From Clostridiales bacterium (GTDB taxonomy: Bacteria > Bacillota > Clostridia > Lachnospirales > Lachnospiraceae), in the NCBI GenBank assembly GCA_021204045.1, contig JAJQAA010000016.1, forward strand, positions 1-64,000: 64,000 nt of DNA, read 5' to 3'. This document shows positions 16,667 through 24,720 of the stretch, in pieces; position 1 is the stretch's first letter; each line of letters opens with the position of its first letter. The notes beneath the pieces were generated by a model. It saw nothing but the letters and a program-made list of their open reading frames with translations, was not told the DNA's origin and searched no databases. Made by a program: the position numbers and the translations under genes.

Positions 16667-17566
16667 TCAGTTTCTCAATCGAGGATCCATGGCGTCCCGC
16701 AGTCCGTCGCCTATCAATGTTATCGACAAAACCGTGAGCCCCATCACGACTCCGGGCGCTATCGCAAGGTGCGGATAATACCGCATCTGCGTCTTTACGA
16801 CCGAGAGCATGCTTCCCCATTCCGGAGTCGGCTCAGCGATTCCAAGTCCGATAAAGCTAAGGCCGGCAATGATCAAAATTACGCGCGACATCGTCTGGGT
16901 CGCCTGCACGAGGATCGGTCCCATGGCGTTCGGGATAATATGCCTCAGAATAATCCTCGCATTCTTTGTACCGCAGGCTCTCGCCGCCTCAATATAATCT
17001 GCGTCCTTGACGCCAAACACCGCTGAGCGGACAATCCGCGCCATGCGCGGGGTCTGCACAACCCCAAGCGCCATCACCAGAGTACCAACACTTGAGGAAC
17101 CCATTGTGGCAATAATTGCCAGCGCCATAAGTGTGGATGGAATAGCCAGAAAGATATCCATAATGCGCATCAGAATATTATCGAGCGCCCCGCCGAAATA
17201 AGCCGCTACCGCCCCGATACTCCCGCCGATCAACAATGCTAACGAAACTGTCAGAAGCCCGATGGACAGGGAAACCCGCCCGCCGTATATCACCCTGGCG
17301 AAATAATCCCGGCCTAGCCGGTCTGCCCCAAATATATGCTCCGGGCTGGGAGACGCATACTGAAGTTCAATGTGCATGGTCAACGCATCCGCGTCGTAAT
17401 CCATATAAAAATCCGCAAAAATTACAAGCAGTACAATAATCGTAAAAACAATGATTCCGAAAACCGCCAGGCGGTTTCTGCAGAACCGTTTCAGAATTAC
17501 TCTCCATTCGCTTTTTTTCTGGAACCGCCCCTGGGAGGCGGCCATCCCTTTTTCTGTCTTTTTCAC
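16667..17566 (-). CDS. oppC: Opp/Dpp ABC transporter permease (cassette 1)
   Basis: Membrane permease of 299 aa with an N-terminal OppC-type segment and a binding-protein-dependent transport domain of five or six helices. The coupling-helix EAA motif appears as EAARACGTKNARIILRHIIPNAMGP. The likely start is GTG at 17566, overlapping the oppB stop in GTGA. An ATG at 17545 is a weaker alternative. The C-terminal GDGLRDAMDPRLRN is typical of the family. With OppB it forms the channel of the first importer. Confidence 0.94.
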   Translation of the reverse strand: MKKTEKGMAASQGRFQKKSEWRVILKRFCRNRLAVFGIIVFTIIVLLVIFADFYMDYDADALTMHIELQYASPSPEHIFGADRLGRDYFARVIYGGRVSLSIGLLTVSLALLIGGSIGAVAAYFGGALDNILMRIMDIFLAIPSTLMALAIIATMGSSSVGTLVMALGVVQTPRMARIVRSAVFGVKDADYIEAARACGTKNARIILRHIIPNAMGPILVQATQTMSRVILIIAGLSFIGLGIAEPTPEWGSMLSVVKTQMRYYPHLAIAPGVVMGLTVLSITLIGDGLRDAMDPRLRN

Positions 17567-18510
17567 GTCGCCGCCTTCTTTCTCTTCGCGAACTGCGCCT
17601 TCAAACGCGGATCAATAAAATAATAAAGGATATCCACAATCAGATTTGCCAAACTGATCATGATTGCCGTCATCATAATACATGCCATCGCCACCGGTAT
17701 ATCCTTTTGGCGAATCGCGGTAACCGTGAGCTGTCCCAAACCCGGTATGGAAAAGAGCTGTTCAATCGCGATGGAGCCGCCCATCGCCATGCCCAGCTGC
17801 AGCCCGATCGCCGTGACCACCGGAAGTAATGCGTTCTTAAGTGAATGCTTGAATATGACCTTCCTTTCCGGCACACCCTTCGCCCGTGCGGTACGCACAT
17901 AATCCTGGCGAATAACCTCCAGCATCGTCGAGCGCGTCATACGCACCATCGACGCGAAGGTCCCGGTGCCGGCGGCCATACATGGCATAATATGTTCCGC
18001 AAGCGTGCTCATACCGATCATCGGGAGCAGACCCAGATAAACGCTGAATACCAATATCAATAGCAGGCCAATAAAAAATCCCGGCAGGGAAGTCAATACA
18101 AGCGCCAGTCCGACCATGCTTGTATCCAGAACCGAATACTGCTTGACCGCTGAAATAATCCCGATGGGTATTCCCAGCAGACATGCAAACAGCGTACTGA
18201 AAACCGCCAGCCGGAAGGTATAAGGAAATCTTGCCATGATCTCAGTGACAACCGGCTGCCCATTATTATACGAATTTCCGAAATTCCCATGAAGAACATT
18301 CCAGAGATATCTCATGTAGCGGACTACAAGCGGTCCATTCAGGCCAAGTTCCTCCCGGATCGCTTCAATCGTTTCCGGGGTGGCGCTGTCGCCTGCCAGA
18401 GAAATGGCCGCGTCGCCGGGCGTCAGATTCATCGTAAAAAAGATGATAAAGGAAATTCCCAACACAACCGGTATCATCATCAGAATTCGCTTAAAAATGT
18501 ATCTAACCAC
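17563..18510 (-). CDS. oppB: Opp/Dpp ABC transporter permease (cassette 1)
   Basis: Membrane permease of 315 aa beginning MVRYIFKRILMMIPVVLGIS, the classic OppB/DppB start, with a GTG start codon and GGGAGG 7 bases upstream. TPGDAA, the long first extracellular loop and the EAA motif RTARAKGVPERKVIFKHSLKNALLP are all present. It forms the membrane channel with OppC. It lies 82 bases after the binding-protein gene, and a stem-loop in that gap may set the lower expression of the membrane parts. Confidence 0.95.
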   Translation of the reverse strand: MVRYIFKRILMMIPVVLGISFIIFFTMNLTPGDAAISLAGDSATPETIEAIREELGLNGPLVVRYMRYLWNVLHGNFGNSYNNGQPVVTEIMARFPYTFRLAVFSTLFACLLGIPIGIISAVKQYSVLDTSMVGLALVLTSLPGFFIGLLLILVFSVYLGLLPMIGMSTLAEHIMPCMAAGTGTFASMVRMTRSTMLEVIRQDYVRTARAKGVPERKVIFKHSLKNALLPVVTAIGLQLGMAMGGSIAIEQLFSIPGLGQLTVTAIRQKDIPVAMACIMMTAIMISLANLIVDILYYFIDPRLKAQFAKRKKAAT

Positions 18511-18537
18511 GCATTAACCTCCCAAAAATCTTTATGG

Positions 18538-18572
18538 AAGAATCTGAGATAGTTTCCTGCTCCCAGACTCTT
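18538..18572 (-). other. stem-loop between binding-protein and permease genes
   Basis: AAGAATCTG (18538-18546) pairs with CAGACTCTT (18564-18572), one G-U pair, with a loop of 17 bases. There is no T-run after it, so it is not a normal terminator. Such loops often protect the abundant binding-protein mRNA from decay. Confidence 0.4.
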
Positions 18573-18592
18573 TCCGTACATCATGAAGCAGA

Positions 18593-20269
18593 TCATGCGA
18601 TGAAATACAACCGGTTCCAGAGATCTTTCCAGCTGAAATCATCCATCATTCCCATCAGCTTTGAACTGATCGCCTGAAGGCTGGCGTTGTAAAGTAGGGG
18701 AACCATTGGGGCTTCATCTCTCACAATAGTGTACGCCTCACTGTAAAGCTCATTTCGTTTGGTGGTATCACTTTCTATACGGGCAGCATCAAGAATCTCA
18801 TCCAGTTCCTTATTGCTATAGCCGCTGTAATTTCCGGCAGCGCCAATATTTTTACTATGCAGACGGCGGGTAAGCAAATAATCCGCATCAAAAATCGAAT
18901 ACATGGACTGGCGCACTGTAATGTCGAAATCCATCTGGACGCTGACCAGATCCATCCATGTAGTGCGTTCCATCTTGTTAAATTCCAGGTTAATACCAAT
19001 TTCCTTCAGCTGAGCCTGGACAACCTCCGCCACATTCAGATAGGTCGGGCTGGAATCCTGTTGGCACTCAACCGTAAATCCGTCCGGATATCCCGCTTCC
19101 GTCAAAAGTGCCTTGGCCTTTTCCAGATCCTGTGCGGTCGCCTCAAAAGACGCGTCATAACCAGTACATACCGGAGCACAATAACAGTTTGCTACCGAAC
19201 CCATTCCGTCTTTTCCTCCCAGAAGAATCTCCTCCCGGTTCAATGCCAGTGCTATCGCCTGACGAACACGTACATCCGTAAAAGGTTCTCTCTGCGTGTT
19301 CATACAGATTGCTACAATTGCCGTACCCGGCAGCAATTCTGTGTGTACATTGTCAAGCGTAGACAAATAATCAAAATCCGTTGTCGAAACGCTCGGAAAA
19401 TAATCGATTGATCCCTGTTCCAGTGCCAGCGCGCCGGAAGAAACATCCCCCACAATCGTATTAACCACATGCTTGATACCGGGTTCTCCTTCCCAGTAGC
19501 CCTCTACCGCATCAAACGTAAGCTGCTTACCGGTTTCCCACGAAGCCAGCTTATATGCGCCGCTCCCGCAGGGATTTCGGCCAAAATCTGTCCCCTCCGC
19601 CACAGACTTTTCATAATCATCCTGGCAAATGATCCCCCAACAGGGAACTGTCATCACCTGAAGAATCGGAGCGTAAGCATATTTCATAACCAGCTTAATA
19701 TGGTTGTCATCCACCTTTTCAAAATGGTCGATTGCCTCCGAAAGGGATGCCGTAAACTCGCTCTCCATCGCGTGTGTCAAAGACCATACCACATGGTCTG
19801 CCGTAATCAGCTCGCCACAGTGGAACTTCGCGTCCTTCCTCAGCTCAAATACAATCTCGGTGAAATCATCGTTAATTTCCCAACTGGTCGCCAGCCGCGG
19901 ATAAAATTCCTGTGTATTAGGATCAAACAACAGCAACGTGTCATACAGCTGTGATGAATACATCCAGCCCGTAGGGGTCGTCGCATCCTTTGAATTGCAG
20001 GGATCTAAGGTAATCGGTTCTCCTACCATGGCGAAATTAAACGTATCCCTTGCTGATTCGGTCGCGATCGCCCCGGGAGCCGCGCTTCCAACCACATCCA
20101 CATATCCCCCGGCATCTCCGGAAGCAGCATCACTGCTGTCGGAAGAAACGACTTCACCGCTGCCTTCAGAACCATTCGCCGCAGTTGAACCCGTACCTGA
20201 ATTTCCTGAACAGGCAGCCAGCGAAACTGTCATCGTCGCAGCTAATAAAAGCGCCATTATTTTTTTCAT
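18593..20269 (-). CDS. peptide/solute-binding lipoprotein, SBP family 5 (cassette 1)
   Basis: Extracytoplasmic receptor of 558 aa for the first Opp importer. The signal peptide MKKIMALLLAATMTVSLAAC ends in a lipobox, and a Gly/Ser/Glu-rich linker precedes the family 5 core (FNFAMVGEPITLDPCNS, PRLATSWEINDDFTEIVFELR, NPCGSGAYKL, VRQAIALALNREEI). Family 5 proteins bind peptides, opines, nickel chelates and other solutes, so the ligand is open. The ATG at 20269 follows GGGAGG. Upstream ATGs at 20341 and 20335 lie inside the operator and are rejected. It is the first gene of a 16-kb minus-strand series. Confidence 0.93.
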   Translation of the reverse strand: MKKIMALLLAATMTVSLAACSGNSGTGSTAANGSEGSGEVVSSDSSDAASGDAGGYVDVVGSAAPGAIATESARDTFNFAMVGEPITLDPCNSKDATTPTGWMYSSQLYDTLLLFDPNTQEFYPRLATSWEINDDFTEIVFELRKDAKFHCGELITADHVVWSLTHAMESEFTASLSEAIDHFEKVDDNHIKLVMKYAYAPILQVMTVPCWGIICQDDYEKSVAEGTDFGRNPCGSGAYKLASWETGKQLTFDAVEGYWEGEPGIKHVVNTIVGDVSSGALALEQGSIDYFPSVSTTDFDYLSTLDNVHTELLPGTAIVAICMNTQREPFTDVRVRQAIALALNREEILLGGKDGMGSVANCYCAPVCTGYDASFEATAQDLEKAKALLTEAGYPDGFTVECQQDSSPTYLNVAEVVQAQLKEIGINLEFNKMERTTWMDLVSVQMDFDITVRQSMYSIFDADYLLTRRLHSKNIGAAGNYSGYSNKELDEILDAARIESDTTKRNELYSEAYTIVRDEAPMVPLLYNASLQAISSKLMGMMDDFSWKDLWNRLYFIA

Positions 20270-20310
20270 GTGTTTTTCCTCCCATCGTTTTGAATTTCTT
20301 ATTGACTTAT

Positions 20311-20336
20311 ATTGTTGATTAGTTTTGTTCAACATT
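20311..20336 (-). promoter_or_regulatory. predicted GntR operator, site 1
   Basis: A 26-base element (ATTGTTGATT left half, TTCAACATT right half) with TGTTGA/TCAACA dyad symmetry. It lies directly downstream of the -10 region of the cassette 1 promoter, over the expected start point. Three similar elements are at 20422-20447, 30191-30216 and 30358-30383. Confidence 0.7.
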
Positions 20337-20360
20337 ATCACACTTTAAATATATTGTCAA
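20334..20360 (-). promoter_or_regulatory. promoter of Opp cassette 1 and the carboxylate operon
   Basis: On the minus strand a perfect TTGACA (20355-20360) is followed after 15 bases by GATAAT (20334-20339), with TGT before it as an extended -10. A 17-base spacer would instead use TAATGT. Operator site 1 overlaps the -10 edge. Confidence 0.65.
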
Positions 20361-20395
20361 TTATTTTTTTCATATGCAAAAAAATCTTCATTCTA

Positions 20396-20424
20396 TTGAC
20401 AAATATTTTTTGGTTTGCTATATT
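20396..20424 (+). promoter_or_regulatory. promoter of the tandem M20 amidohydrolase genes
   Basis: TTGACA (20396-20401), a 17-base spacer and TATATT (20419-20424) make a near-consensus sigma-A promoter, divergent from the cassette 1 promoter about 35 bases away. Confidence 0.8.
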
Positions 20425-20447
20425 GTTAAATATCAATTTTAAACATT
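20422..20447 (+). promoter_or_regulatory. predicted GntR operator, site 2
   Basis: Element with left half ATTGTTAAAT and right half TTAAACATT, matching site 1 at about two thirds of positions, including both ends. It overlaps the last -10 bases and the start point of the M20 promoter, the same placement as site 1 has on its own promoter. Confidence 0.7.
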
Positions 20448-20472
20448 TATGTATATCAAGAGGAGGTCCGTT

Positions 20473-21852
20473 ATGTGCAGTTCAATGAACGTACATCTGA
20501 GCCATTGGTTTGAAGAAAACAAAGATAAGGTCAGCGATCTCGCCCTCAAAGTATGGGCAAATGCCGAACCGCTTTTCGAGGAGTATTATGCCTGTGAGCA
20601 AACAGCCTCTTTTATGAGGGAACAGGGCTTTGAGGTTGAAACCTTTCATATTCTGGGAGGAGGGCGCAGACCGGATGCTGTCGTAGCTACCTGGGGAACC
20701 GGAAAGCCGGTCATCGGATTCTATGGAGAATATGATGCCCTGCCGGATCACGGACAGGAAGCTGTCCCTTACTACGCCCCTATCAAAGGAAAATGCGGAC
20801 ACGGCTGCGGCCACAATCTGATTAATATTTCCGGTGCCTCTGCTGCGGCAGCTCTGAAAGCCGCCATGGAAGCCGAAGGGCTCAAAGGAACTGTCAAATA
20901 CATGGCCTGTCCTGCCGAGGAAGGCGGAAATGGAAAGATGCATATGGCAAGACGTGGCGTCTTCGATGATCTTGATTGTTGTTTTGGATGGCACCCTCAG
21001 CCTGGCGTGAATCTGCGCATAAAAGAAGTTATCATGAACACCGGCATTAATATGAAAGTAGAATTTTTCGGCCGCCGTGCCCATGTCTCTGCCGCTCCGC
21101 AAAACGGACGGAGCTCTTTGGATGCCATCGAACTGACAAATATAGCAGTTAATTACCTCCGGGAACATATTCCATCCGAATGTCGTATATTTTACAATTA
21201 TTTTTCCGGCGCGACAGACCCCCTGCCAGATTATGCCGCCTACGAATATTACATCCGTGCAATTGATGTCAACAACGCCAATGACCTTTACCATCGTCTT
21301 GAAAAATGTATCAAAGGCGCTTCTCTGATGACAGAAACAACATATAAGCTCACTGTTCAGTCTGTCAGTTATGCGCCATTGCAAATCGATGATTTTAACA
21401 AATTGCTTGGCGATGCTATCATGAAACTTCCGCCTCTCACTTATACCCATGAAGAACTCAAATACGCACACGAACTCTTCCGCAATGTAACCGGACGTGA
21501 TGCAAAGAATGATGAAGAGGCCATTCCGTCACAGTTTGAAGCTCCAGCTTTTATCCACAACCACGTCCCCAATACCACCGATGTAGGCTGGCTCGCCCGT
21601 AAAATTCCCACTGCCCGCCTTATGGGGCTTTCCATGATTGGCGGTACGTCCATGCATTCCTGGGCTTGCGTCGCCTGCACCGGCCATTCGATCGGCGTCA
21701 AAGGAGGTATTTGGGCCGGCATGGCCATGGCACAGGGAGGATATGATGTTCTCCGACATCCGGAACGAATTTCCGATTGGTGGGATGATTTGCGCAAACA
21801 GACGAAAAACCAGACTGAATTTGATTTTGAAATAGAGGAGGCCAAACATTGA
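20473..21852 (+). CDS. M20 family amidohydrolase/peptidase (tandem copy 1)
   Basis: Cytoplasmic metallohydrolase of 459 aa of the M20 (AbgB/hippuricase-like) group, which splits amide bonds of N-acylated amino acids or small conjugates. The metal and catalytic residues are visible in GEYDALP, KCGHGCGHNLI and ACPAEEGGNGKMHM. The dimerisation domain lies roughly at residues 190-310. The C-terminal MHSWACVACTGHSIG includes the last histidine ligand. The ATG at 20473 follows AGAGGAGG. The ATG at 20449 has no ribosome site. It is translationally coupled to its paralogue downstream. No signal peptide, so its substrate must be imported, presumably by the Opp systems next door. Confidence 0.9.
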   Translation: MCSSMNVHLSHWFEENKDKVSDLALKVWANAEPLFEEYYACEQTASFMREQGFEVETFHILGGGRRPDAVVATWGTGKPVIGFYGEYDALPDHGQEAVPYYAPIKGKCGHGCGHNLINISGASAAAALKAAMEAEGLKGTVKYMACPAEEGGNGKMHMARRGVFDDLDCCFGWHPQPGVNLRIKEVIMNTGINMKVEFFGRRAHVSAAPQNGRSSLDAIELTNIAVNYLREHIPSECRIFYNYFSGATDPLPDYAAYEYYIRAIDVNNANDLYHRLEKCIKGASLMTETTYKLTVQSVSYAPLQIDDFNKLLGDAIMKLPPLTYTHEELKYAHELFRNVTGRDAKNDEEAIPSQFEAPAFIHNHVPNTTDVGWLARKIPTARLMGLSMIGGTSMHSWACVACTGHSIGVKGGIWAGMAMAQGGYDVLRHPERISDWWDDLRKQTKNQTEFDFEIEEAKH

Positions 21853-23258
21853 ATAAGCAAAATGACCAGGAGCTCCAAATGAACGCAACTATTAAATTAT
21901 GGTACGATGAACATAGCGACGAAACTGCCCAGCTTGCGCTGGATTTGTGGAATCACGCAGAACCAGGCATGGAAGAATACTACAGCTGCCATCGCACCGC
22001 TGAATTTATGGAACAACACGGTTTCCAGACAGAAACCTTCCATATCTTGGGTAATGACCGAAAGCCAAACTGTGTAGTCGCAACCTGGGGTTCCGGGCAT
22101 CCGGTCATCGGTATTCTGGGGGAGCTGGATGCACTCCCTGGCCTGGGACAAAAAGCAGTCCCTTACCGTTCGCCTATCGAAGGCGCCTGCGGACATGGCT
22201 GTGGGCACAATCTGATGAATGCCATGGGAAGTTCTGCCGCAGTTGCTGTCAAAGAAGCTCTTCAGGCAGAAAATTTAAGCGGTACCATCCGTTACTATGC
22301 CTGCCCCGCCGAAGAACTTGGCGGCGGTAAGATGTATATGTACCAAAAAGGTGTGTTCGAGGGTCTCGACTGTGTTCTCTCGTGGCATCCGCAGCCGGGA
22401 ACCAATTTAAAAGTAAAAGAAGTAATCCTCAACTCCATTATAAGCGCAAAGATCGAATTTTTCGGGCAGGATGCCCACGCTGCCGTCGCACCGGAAACCG
22501 GACGCAGCGCACTGGATGCTTGTGAACTCATGAATGTGGGAGTCAACTATCTGAGAGAACACATGGATCCGACCAGCCGCGTCCACTATGTCTACCTGAA
22601 CGGGGGTGACCGTCCGAATATCGTTCCCAAATACGCCGCGCTGGAATACAATATCCGCGCAACCGACGTAGCGTCCGTTACCGAATTATTTGAGCGCGTC
22701 AAAAAATGCGCGGAAGGCGCCGCTCTGATGACAGAAACCACCTGCAAAATTACAGTCGAGTCCGTAGGCCTCCCTCCGGTGCAAATTGACGATTTTAACC
22801 GTTTCCTGTATCGCTCAGTGGAAAAGCTCCCACCTCTCATTTATACAGAAGAAGAAAAAGCATTTGCACGCGAATTATTCAGAAACCATACCGGAAGAAA
22901 CCCGATCAACGATGAAGAAGCAATGCCATCCCAACGGGAAGCGCCTTCCGGCGTTCATAAAAATGTCCCAAATTCAACGGATGTCGGCTGGGTGGCACGC
23001 AAAGTTCCCACCGCGCGTTTGATGGGCCTTACCATGATCGGCGGCACTTATATGCATTCCTGGGCCTGTGTCGCATGTACCGGCCATTCCATAGGGATCC
23101 ATGGCGCCTGTTACGTCTCCATGGCGATCGCACAGGCGGCTTACGATATTTTCCGCGACCCATCCCAGATCCCGGCATGGTGGGAAGACTTACGACAGCA
23201 AACTGCGTCCGACGTCCTTCCAGCCTTTGAACAACAGACAATCGATACGCTTTCCTAA
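21849..23258 (+). CDS. M20 family amidohydrolase/peptidase (tandem copy 2)
   Basis: Protein of 469 aa, clearly a tandem paralogue of the preceding gene, with the same order of motifs: GELDALPGLGQ, ACGHGCGHNLM, ACPAEELGGGKMYM and MHSWACVACTGHSIG. It probably starts at TTG 21849, overlapping the previous stop in TTGA with GAGGAGG upstream. An ATG at 21879 with its own AGGAG is a real alternative. Two linked copies could form a heteromeric hydrolase, as AbgA and AbgB do, or handle two related conjugates. It ends at the strong bidirectional terminator at 23263. Confidence 0.9.
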   Translation: MNKQNDQELQMNATIKLWYDEHSDETAQLALDLWNHAEPGMEEYYSCHRTAEFMEQHGFQTETFHILGNDRKPNCVVATWGSGHPVIGILGELDALPGLGQKAVPYRSPIEGACGHGCGHNLMNAMGSSAAVAVKEALQAENLSGTIRYYACPAEELGGGKMYMYQKGVFEGLDCVLSWHPQPGTNLKVKEVILNSIISAKIEFFGQDAHAAVAPETGRSALDACELMNVGVNYLREHMDPTSRVHYVYLNGGDRPNIVPKYAALEYNIRATDVASVTELFERVKKCAEGAALMTETTCKITVESVGLPPVQIDDFNRFLYRSVEKLPPLIYTEEEKAFARELFRNHTGRNPINDEEAMPSQREAPSGVHKNVPNSTDVGWVARKVPTARLMGLTMIGGTYMHSWACVACTGHSIGIHGACYVSMAIAQAAYDIFRDPSQIPAWWEDLRQQTASDVLPAFEQQTIDTLS

Positions 23259-23262
23259 ACAG

Positions 23263-23302
23263 AAAAAAGGCCGCGCATACACAAATCTGTGCGGCCTTTT
23301 CT
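23263..23302. terminator. bidirectional intrinsic terminator
   Basis: A 13-bp stem (23265-23277 with 23288-23300, core AAAAGGCCGC, one G-U) with a 10-nt loop and A/T-rich flanks separates the convergent ends of two M20 genes and can stop transcription both ways. Confidence 0.88.
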
Positions 23303-23324
23303 CTGTTTGCTGTACTGCAGACTC

Positions 23325-24695
23325 TTACTGGTTTGGTCTCGAACCTTCCGGCAACAAGCAAACATATTCTTTCCCTGTTGTTTTTACGAGTTCCTCATTC
23401 GCTTCTCTGACCAGAAAGGGGTTGTCTATTAATTTCACAGCTGCAACAGCAAGGACTTTACCAGCCTGCATCATTCCATCCCAGGCAATGGCCGTACATC
23501 CCTGGGCCGTCAGCTGCCACGAATGCCCCAGAGTTCCTTTTACAAAGCAACAGCATTGAATCTTTCCGACAGGAACCACATATGACACATCGCCCAGATC
23601 ATTGGATACAGGCTTATGCACATCCGGGCAATGACGATAATTATCAGGAACTGCTCCCGACATTTCCTTTTCTTTTATGCCGTCGCCAACCACCTCACTA
23701 AATCTTCGGTTGATTTCTTTCGCCTCATCAGAATAAGTCAATTCTCCGACTTCCGACCATGCATCGTGCAGCACGCCTCCTAGCACACGGTTAGGGACAA
23801 AATCCAGCAGTCCGGATTTAATTTTAATGTTAACGCTTGTTGATGTCATCAACGCTGCTCCTCTGGCCACATCTGAAACCCGGTTCAAAATTTCTAATGC
23901 CTGATCCGCTTTCGAAGCACGGACATAATATAAAAGAGACGCCTCACTTTGTACCACATTCGGAGCGGTGCCCCCCGCATTTAAAAACGCATAGTGAACT
24001 CTCGCTTCCGGTACAATGTGCTCACGCAGATACTGAACTCCCGTATTCATAAGTTCCGCCGCATCCAGTGCGCTGCGTCCTTTATCCGGATTTTTTGCTG
24101 CGTGAGAAGACTGCCCTTTAAAATCATATTGTACCTTGACGCTGGCCAGATTTGATGTCCCAACTACAACGTTGGCGTCAGAAGGATGCCAGGTCAAGGC
24201 AACATCAACATCTTTAAAGATCCCATCCCTGGTCATAAATGATTTTCCACAGCCGGTTTCCTCCGCAGGACAACCAAAATAAATAACTGTTCCTTCCAAT
24301 CTGTTTTCTTTCAGATAGTCTTTTACACTGACGGCTGCCGCCAGCGCAGCTGTTCCTAACAGATTGTGGCCACAGCCATGTCCATATCCCCCCGGTTTAA
24401 CTGGTTTCTCTCTCGTTAAGTTTCCCTCCTGGCTCATATTTGCCAGCGCATCAAACTCTCCGATAATCCCAATTACCGGTCGTCCGCTGCCAAATATACC
24501 TTGAAACGCCGTTTTCATTCCTGCCAGGCCGTCCGTAACCGTAAAACCATTTTTAAGCAACTCATTTTTCAAAATTTCGGTGCTGCGGAATTCGCAGAAT
24601 CCTCCTTCCGGATTGTTCCAGATCTCATTACTGATTCTGCAATATTCGGCCCTTTTCTCCTCTATTCTTTCGCATAGCCATTTTGTTTTTTCCAT
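23325..24695 (-). CDS. M20 family amidohydrolase/peptidase (third copy)
   Basis: Protein of 456 aa, more distant from the tandem pair but of the same family: GEFDALANMSQEG, GGYGHGCGHNLLG, GCPAEETGCGKSFM and LGHSWQLTAQG with the final histidine. It is the sixth and last gene of the second Opp operon, starting 25 bases after oppF. The ATG at 24695 has AGGGAG in front. Its linkage to a separate importer suggests a related but distinct conjugate. The release of aminobenzoyl-glutamate-like or N-acyl amino acid products is known for relatives but cannot be decided here. Confidence 0.9.
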   Translation of the reverse strand: MEKTKWLCERIEEKRAEYCRISNEIWNNPEGGFCEFRSTEILKNELLKNGFTVTDGLAGMKTAFQGIFGSGRPVIGIIGEFDALANMSQEGNLTREKPVKPGGYGHGCGHNLLGTAALAAAVSVKDYLKENRLEGTVIYFGCPAEETGCGKSFMTRDGIFKDVDVALTWHPSDANVVVGTSNLASVKVQYDFKGQSSHAAKNPDKGRSALDAAELMNTGVQYLREHIVPEARVHYAFLNAGGTAPNVVQSEASLLYYVRASKADQALEILNRVSDVARGAALMTSTSVNIKIKSGLLDFVPNRVLGGVLHDAWSEVGELTYSDEAKEINRRFSEVVGDGIKEKEMSGAVPDNYRHCPDVHKPVSNDLGDVSYVVPVGKIQCCCFVKGTLGHSWQLTAQGCTAIAWDGMMQAGKVLAVAAVKLIDNPFLVREANEELVKTTGKEYVCLLPEGSRPNQ

Positions 24696-24720
24696 TTTCT
24701 CTCCCTGTTCCTCATCTGCT

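Noticed and set aside
20482-21471. A minus-strand frame of 329 codons inside the first M20 gene
   Set aside because: No domain or ribosome site was seen, while the plus strand encodes the full M20 motif set.
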